Assembly: GCF_900573885.1 (NCBI RefSeq)
Contig: NZ_UPSE01000601.1
Coordinates: 248,001-312,000 of the forward strand
DNA length: 64,000 bases
Direction of reading: 5' to 3'
DNA from: Pseudomonas viridiflava
GTDB taxonomy: Bacteria; Pseudomonadota; Gammaproteobacteria; Pseudomonadales; Pseudomonadaceae
Shown here: piece after piece, positions 61,968 through 64,000 of the stretch
Layout: the number at the start of each line of letters is the position of its first letter
Numbering within the stretch: position 1 is the stretch's first letter
Notes under the pieces: generated by a model
Database searches by the model: none
The model's input: only the letters and a program-made list of their open reading frames with translations
Told to the model about the DNA's origin: nothing
Made by a program: the position numbers and the translations under genes

Positions 61968-62324
61968 ATGCGCGCCTACCGCTTACGTTTTCTGTTGCCC
62001 CTGCTGGGCGCCCTGTTGCTCAACGCCTGCACCGAGGCGCCGGAGCCCGCCAGCTTCGTCAATCGGGTGTGGAGCGTCAGCGAGTCGACCACCGTGAGCA
62101 AAGGCATGCTCTATGTGTTTCTCTCAGATGGCACGCTGGTGCTGGCCTCTGCAGGCAACAAGCCGGCGTTCGGCCAGTGGCAGCAAGACGGCGCTGATCT
62201 GGTGATGATCGAAGAAGGGCAGCGCTACAAGACCGAAGTGCTGATGGCCACCAAAGACATCCTGCAATTGCGCCAATTCAACCCCGGCGAGCCGGTGGAA
62301 ATGACCCTGGTGCCGGCCAACTAA
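61968..62324 (+). CDS. Small lipoprotein of unknown function
   Basis: 118 residues. Signal with lipobox LLNAC (LRFLLPLLGALLLNACTEA); the mature part is a small beta-rich domain (FVNRVWSVSESTTVSKGMLYVFLSDGTLVLASAGNKPAFGQWQ, then LVMIEEGQRYKTEVLMATKDILQLRQF) of META/lipocalin-like look. I do not recognise a named family. Codon use matches neighbours. Convergent with the next lipoprotein gene (five bases between stops). Confidence 0.85.
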   Translation: MRAYRLRFLLPLLGALLLNACTEAPEPASFVNRVWSVSESTTVSKGMLYVFLSDGTLVLASAGNKPAFGQWQQDGADLVMIEEGQRYKTEVLMATKDILQLRQFNPGEPVEMTLVPAN

Positions 62325-62328
62325 AGCG

Positions 62329-62529
62329 TTACTGTTGCGTCGCCTGCTTCAACCGCTCGTTGTTCACGGCGTTGGCGGCGTCGATTTGCTTTTGCATGTC
62401 TTGCATCTGCTGTTGAGCCTGCTGTGCCTGTTTGGCTTGCAGCTCGGCCGTGGCGGCGGTTTCGCCGAGACCGCAGGCGCTGAGCAGGGTGGCGCAAACA
62501 ACGACGGCCGACGCTTTGAAAAGGGACAT
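62329..62529 (-). CDS. Short coiled-coil lipoprotein
   Basis: 66 residues from the ATG at 62529, with GGAG six bases upstream; the longer open frame above it overlaps the divergent Gre-like gene and is not credible. Lipobox LLSAC in MSLFKASAVVVCATLLSACG, then a Gln/Ala-rich helical tail (AELQAKQAQQAQQQMQDMQKQIDAANAV) that should form a coiled coil. The form recalls Lpp-like envelope proteins, but no function is known. Confidence 0.8.
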   Translation of the reverse strand: MSLFKASAVVVCATLLSACGLGETAATAELQAKQAQQAQQQMQDMQKQIDAANAVNNERLKQATQQ

Positions 62530-62647
62530 GCTGCACTCCAGTGAGGTGGGCCGTAGCCGGTGGGTGGACTCTAGCAAAAGGCATTTATAAACACTGCGCG
62601 GGACGACACAATGGCGGCCGGCCGATCCCACACACGTTGTTTTTCCC

Positions 62648-63118
62648 ATGACCAAAACCGACCTGCACCGCCTGTTTGTCGAGCGACTTCTGGCCGATCT
62701 GCACAACGCGCAACTGGCGTTGCAAACCGCCCATGAAGCGGCCACCCATGAAGAAAACGTCGCCGAAAACAAATACGACACGCTGGGGCTGGAAGCCGGC
62801 TACCTGGCCCACGGACAGGCACGGCGGGTGGCGGAAATCGAACAGGCATTAATCGCTTTTCGCGCTCTGCAACTGCGCGACTTCGACGCCGAAAGCGGCA
62901 TTCAACTCAGCGCGCTGGTGCTGCTCGAAAACGACGCTGGCCAGCAGCGCCGCCTTTACCTGGTGCCTGATGGCGCCGGGCTGAAAGTGCAGACGGATGA
63001 AGGCGAAGTAATGAGCATCACCCCCCAATCACCCATGGGCAAAAGCCTGCTCGGCAAGGTGGCGGGGGAGGTGGTTGTGGTGAATGGGCAGGAGTCGGAA
63101 GTGCTGGAGGTGTGCTAA
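62648..63118 (+). CDS. Gre-like transcription factor (GreA/GreB C-terminal domain, divergent N-terminal coiled coil)
   Basis: 156 residues, close to GreA length. The C-terminal domain resembles the GreA FKBP-like domain (IQLSALVLLENDAGQQRRLYLVPDGAG ... VMSITPQSPMGKSLLGKVAGEVVVV). The N-terminal coiled coil has EENVAENKYDTLGLEAGYLAHGQ where GreA has the acidic ENAEYHAAR tip, so acidic residues at the tip are partly kept but spacing differs. It could be a cleavage factor, an anti-Gre regulator or a polymerase secondary-channel competitor of greA and dksA, both in this window. Pseudomonads commonly carry such a gene beside yegD. Confidence 0.8.
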   Translation: MTKTDLHRLFVERLLADLHNAQLALQTAHEAATHEENVAENKYDTLGLEAGYLAHGQARRVAEIEQALIAFRALQLRDFDAESGIQLSALVLLENDAGQQRRLYLVPDGAGLKVQTDEGEVMSITPQSPMGKSLLGKVAGEVVVVNGQESEVLEVC

Positions 63119-63161
63119 TGCTTTGCGCTTTGTTTTTTGCATTCGCGATCGCTGCCGGACA

Positions 63162-64000
63162 CTAGCCATATCTCTTCTTGGCCTCAATCGCCAATCCACT
63201 GCCGATGCTGCCAAAAGTATCCCCTTCGGCATGCCGCGCATTCGGCAACAACCGCTGAATATTCGCCCGCAGCGCTGGAATCCCGCTCGAACCACCGGTG
63301 AAGAACACGGTGTCGATGTCCTCGGTGCTCACGCCCGCGTCGGCCAATAGCTGCAACACGCTGCCGTTCACTTTGCCCAGCAGCACGTCGATGGACTCGT
63401 CGAACAGCTCGCGATTCAGCTCCGCCACCAGACCCGGCTCGACGCGTTCGAGCGAGATATTGCGGCTGTCCATTTCGGTCAGTTCAATTTTGCTCTGCTC
63501 GACTTGCATCGCCAGCCAATGCCCGGCGCGCTGTTCGATGAGTTTGAAGAAACGGTCCAGACCATCGGTGTCCAGCGCGTCGTAACGCATGTTCTTCAGC
63601 GCGGTTTGCGCTTGCTGCGAATACACGGCGTTGATGGTGTGCCAGGTCACCATGTTCAGGTGGTGACTGGTGGGCATGTACGCCTGGTTTTTCATGCGGC
63701 TGCCGTAACCGAACAGCGGCATCACGCCGGCCAGGCTCAGCTGTTTGTCGAAGTCGGTACCGCCAATGTGCACGCCGCCGGTGGCGAGGATGTCGCTCTG
63801 CCGTTCGGCGACCATGTGCCGTTCCGGCGCCAGGCGAATCAGGGAGAAGTCGGACGTACCGCCGCCGATATCGACGATCAGCACCAGCTCTTCGCGGCTC
63901 AGCGTGCTTTCGTAATCAAAGGCGGCGGCGATGGGTTCGAACTGGAACGACACGTCGCTGAAACCAAGCTTTTTCGCCACGGCGACCAAGGTGTCTTCGG
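63162..64000 (-). CDS. YegD-type Hsp70 family protein, 3' part (cut by window edge)
   Basis: The frame is open to base 64000, so the first part is missing; about 279 residues are present. The Hsp70 ATPase features include FQFEPIAAAFDYE, the phosphate loop VDIGGGTSDFSLIRL and the adenosine motif VFFTGGSSGIPALRANI. It ends soon after GSIGSGLAIEAKKRYG with no peptide-binding domain, so it is the YegD class of short Hsp70s (ATPase domain only), of unknown client. Convergent with the Gre-like gene. Confidence 0.93.
   Translation of the reverse strand, partial: EDTLVAVAKKLGFSDVSFQFEPIAAAFDYESTLSREELVLIVDIGGGTSDFSLIRLAPERHMVAERQSDILATGGVHIGGTDFDKQLSLAGVMPLFGYGSRMKNQAYMPTSHHLNMVTWHTINAVYSQQAQTALKNMRYDALDTDGLDRFFKLIEQRAGHWLAMQVEQSKIELTEMDSRNISLERVEPGLVAELNRELFDESIDVLLGKVNGSVLQLLADAGVSTEDIDTVFFTGGSSGIPALRANIQRLLPNARHAEGDTFGSIGSGLAIEAKKRYG

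Noticed and set aside
62530..62781. 84-codon N-terminal extension of the short lipoprotein
   Set aside because: It overlaps the divergent Gre-like gene, and the ATG at 62529 has a ribosome-binding site directly followed by a lipoprotein signal.

Overview
The window is a chromosomal segment from a Pseudomonas, most likely of the fluorescens/putida side of the genus. The evidence is gene order and content: carAB-greA, ftsJ-ftsH-folP-glmM-tpiA-secG, rimP-nusA-infB-rbfA-truB-rpsO-pnp, acs, pgi-panDCB-folK-pcnB, crcZ-cbrBA-cbrX-gluQ-dksA, a phu haem locus, and HolD-psi/rimI. This matches the PA47xx/PA46xx block of P. aeruginosa as I recall it. GC-rich codon use and the repeats built on GTAGGAGCGAGCTTGCTCGC point the same way. 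It is nearly all core genome: no prophage, insertion sequence, CRISPR array or integrated island is visible.

Layout. 1-22400 (mostly + strand) holds pyrimidine/arginine precursor synthesis, transcript cleavage, rRNA methylation, membrane proteolysis, folate and cell-wall precursors, glycolysis and secretion. Then come tRNA-Leu(GAG), the translation/transcription superoperon (rimP to pnp), a zinc-finger/TPR membrane protein, and two small stress proteins (BON, CsbD) behind a sigma-54-type promoter. 22400-33560 (mostly - strand) is accessory-like: a rhomboid protease bracketed by inverted repeats, two tandem DUF2845 proteins, a large AsmA/DUF748 protein, an RlmI-like methyltransferase, a thiolase, an MpaB-like oxygenase and acetyl-CoA synthetase. 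33560-46750 (- strand) holds pgi, the pantothenate genes, folK, pcnB, the small RNA CrcZ, the two-component system CbrB/CbrA with its overlapping small protein CbrX, gluQ and dksA. 46940-57100 holds an aminotransferase, sfsA, a Rieske protein and the haem-uptake locus (receptor divergent from tonB-phuS-phuT-phuU-phuV-phuW). 57200-64000 holds the cryptic DNA polymerase III psi subunit, rimI, a 5'-nucleotidase-like protein, carbonic anhydrase, osmE behind an AlgU-type promoter, small lipoproteins, a Gre-like factor and the end of a YegD-type Hsp70.

How it works together. The best regulatory story is carbon catabolite control. CbrA/CbrB activates sigma-54-dependent crcZ; the CbrB palindrome and the -24/-12 promoter are both readable. 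CrcZ carries clusters of A-rich CA motifs that titrate Hfq/Crc. acs, in the same window, carries such a motif right at its ribosome-binding site. In the nusA operon leader, a strong sigma-70 promoter drives a decayed initiator tRNA (metY relic) and two intrinsic terminators before rimP. I know of no description of that decayed form, and it is the observation most worth following up.
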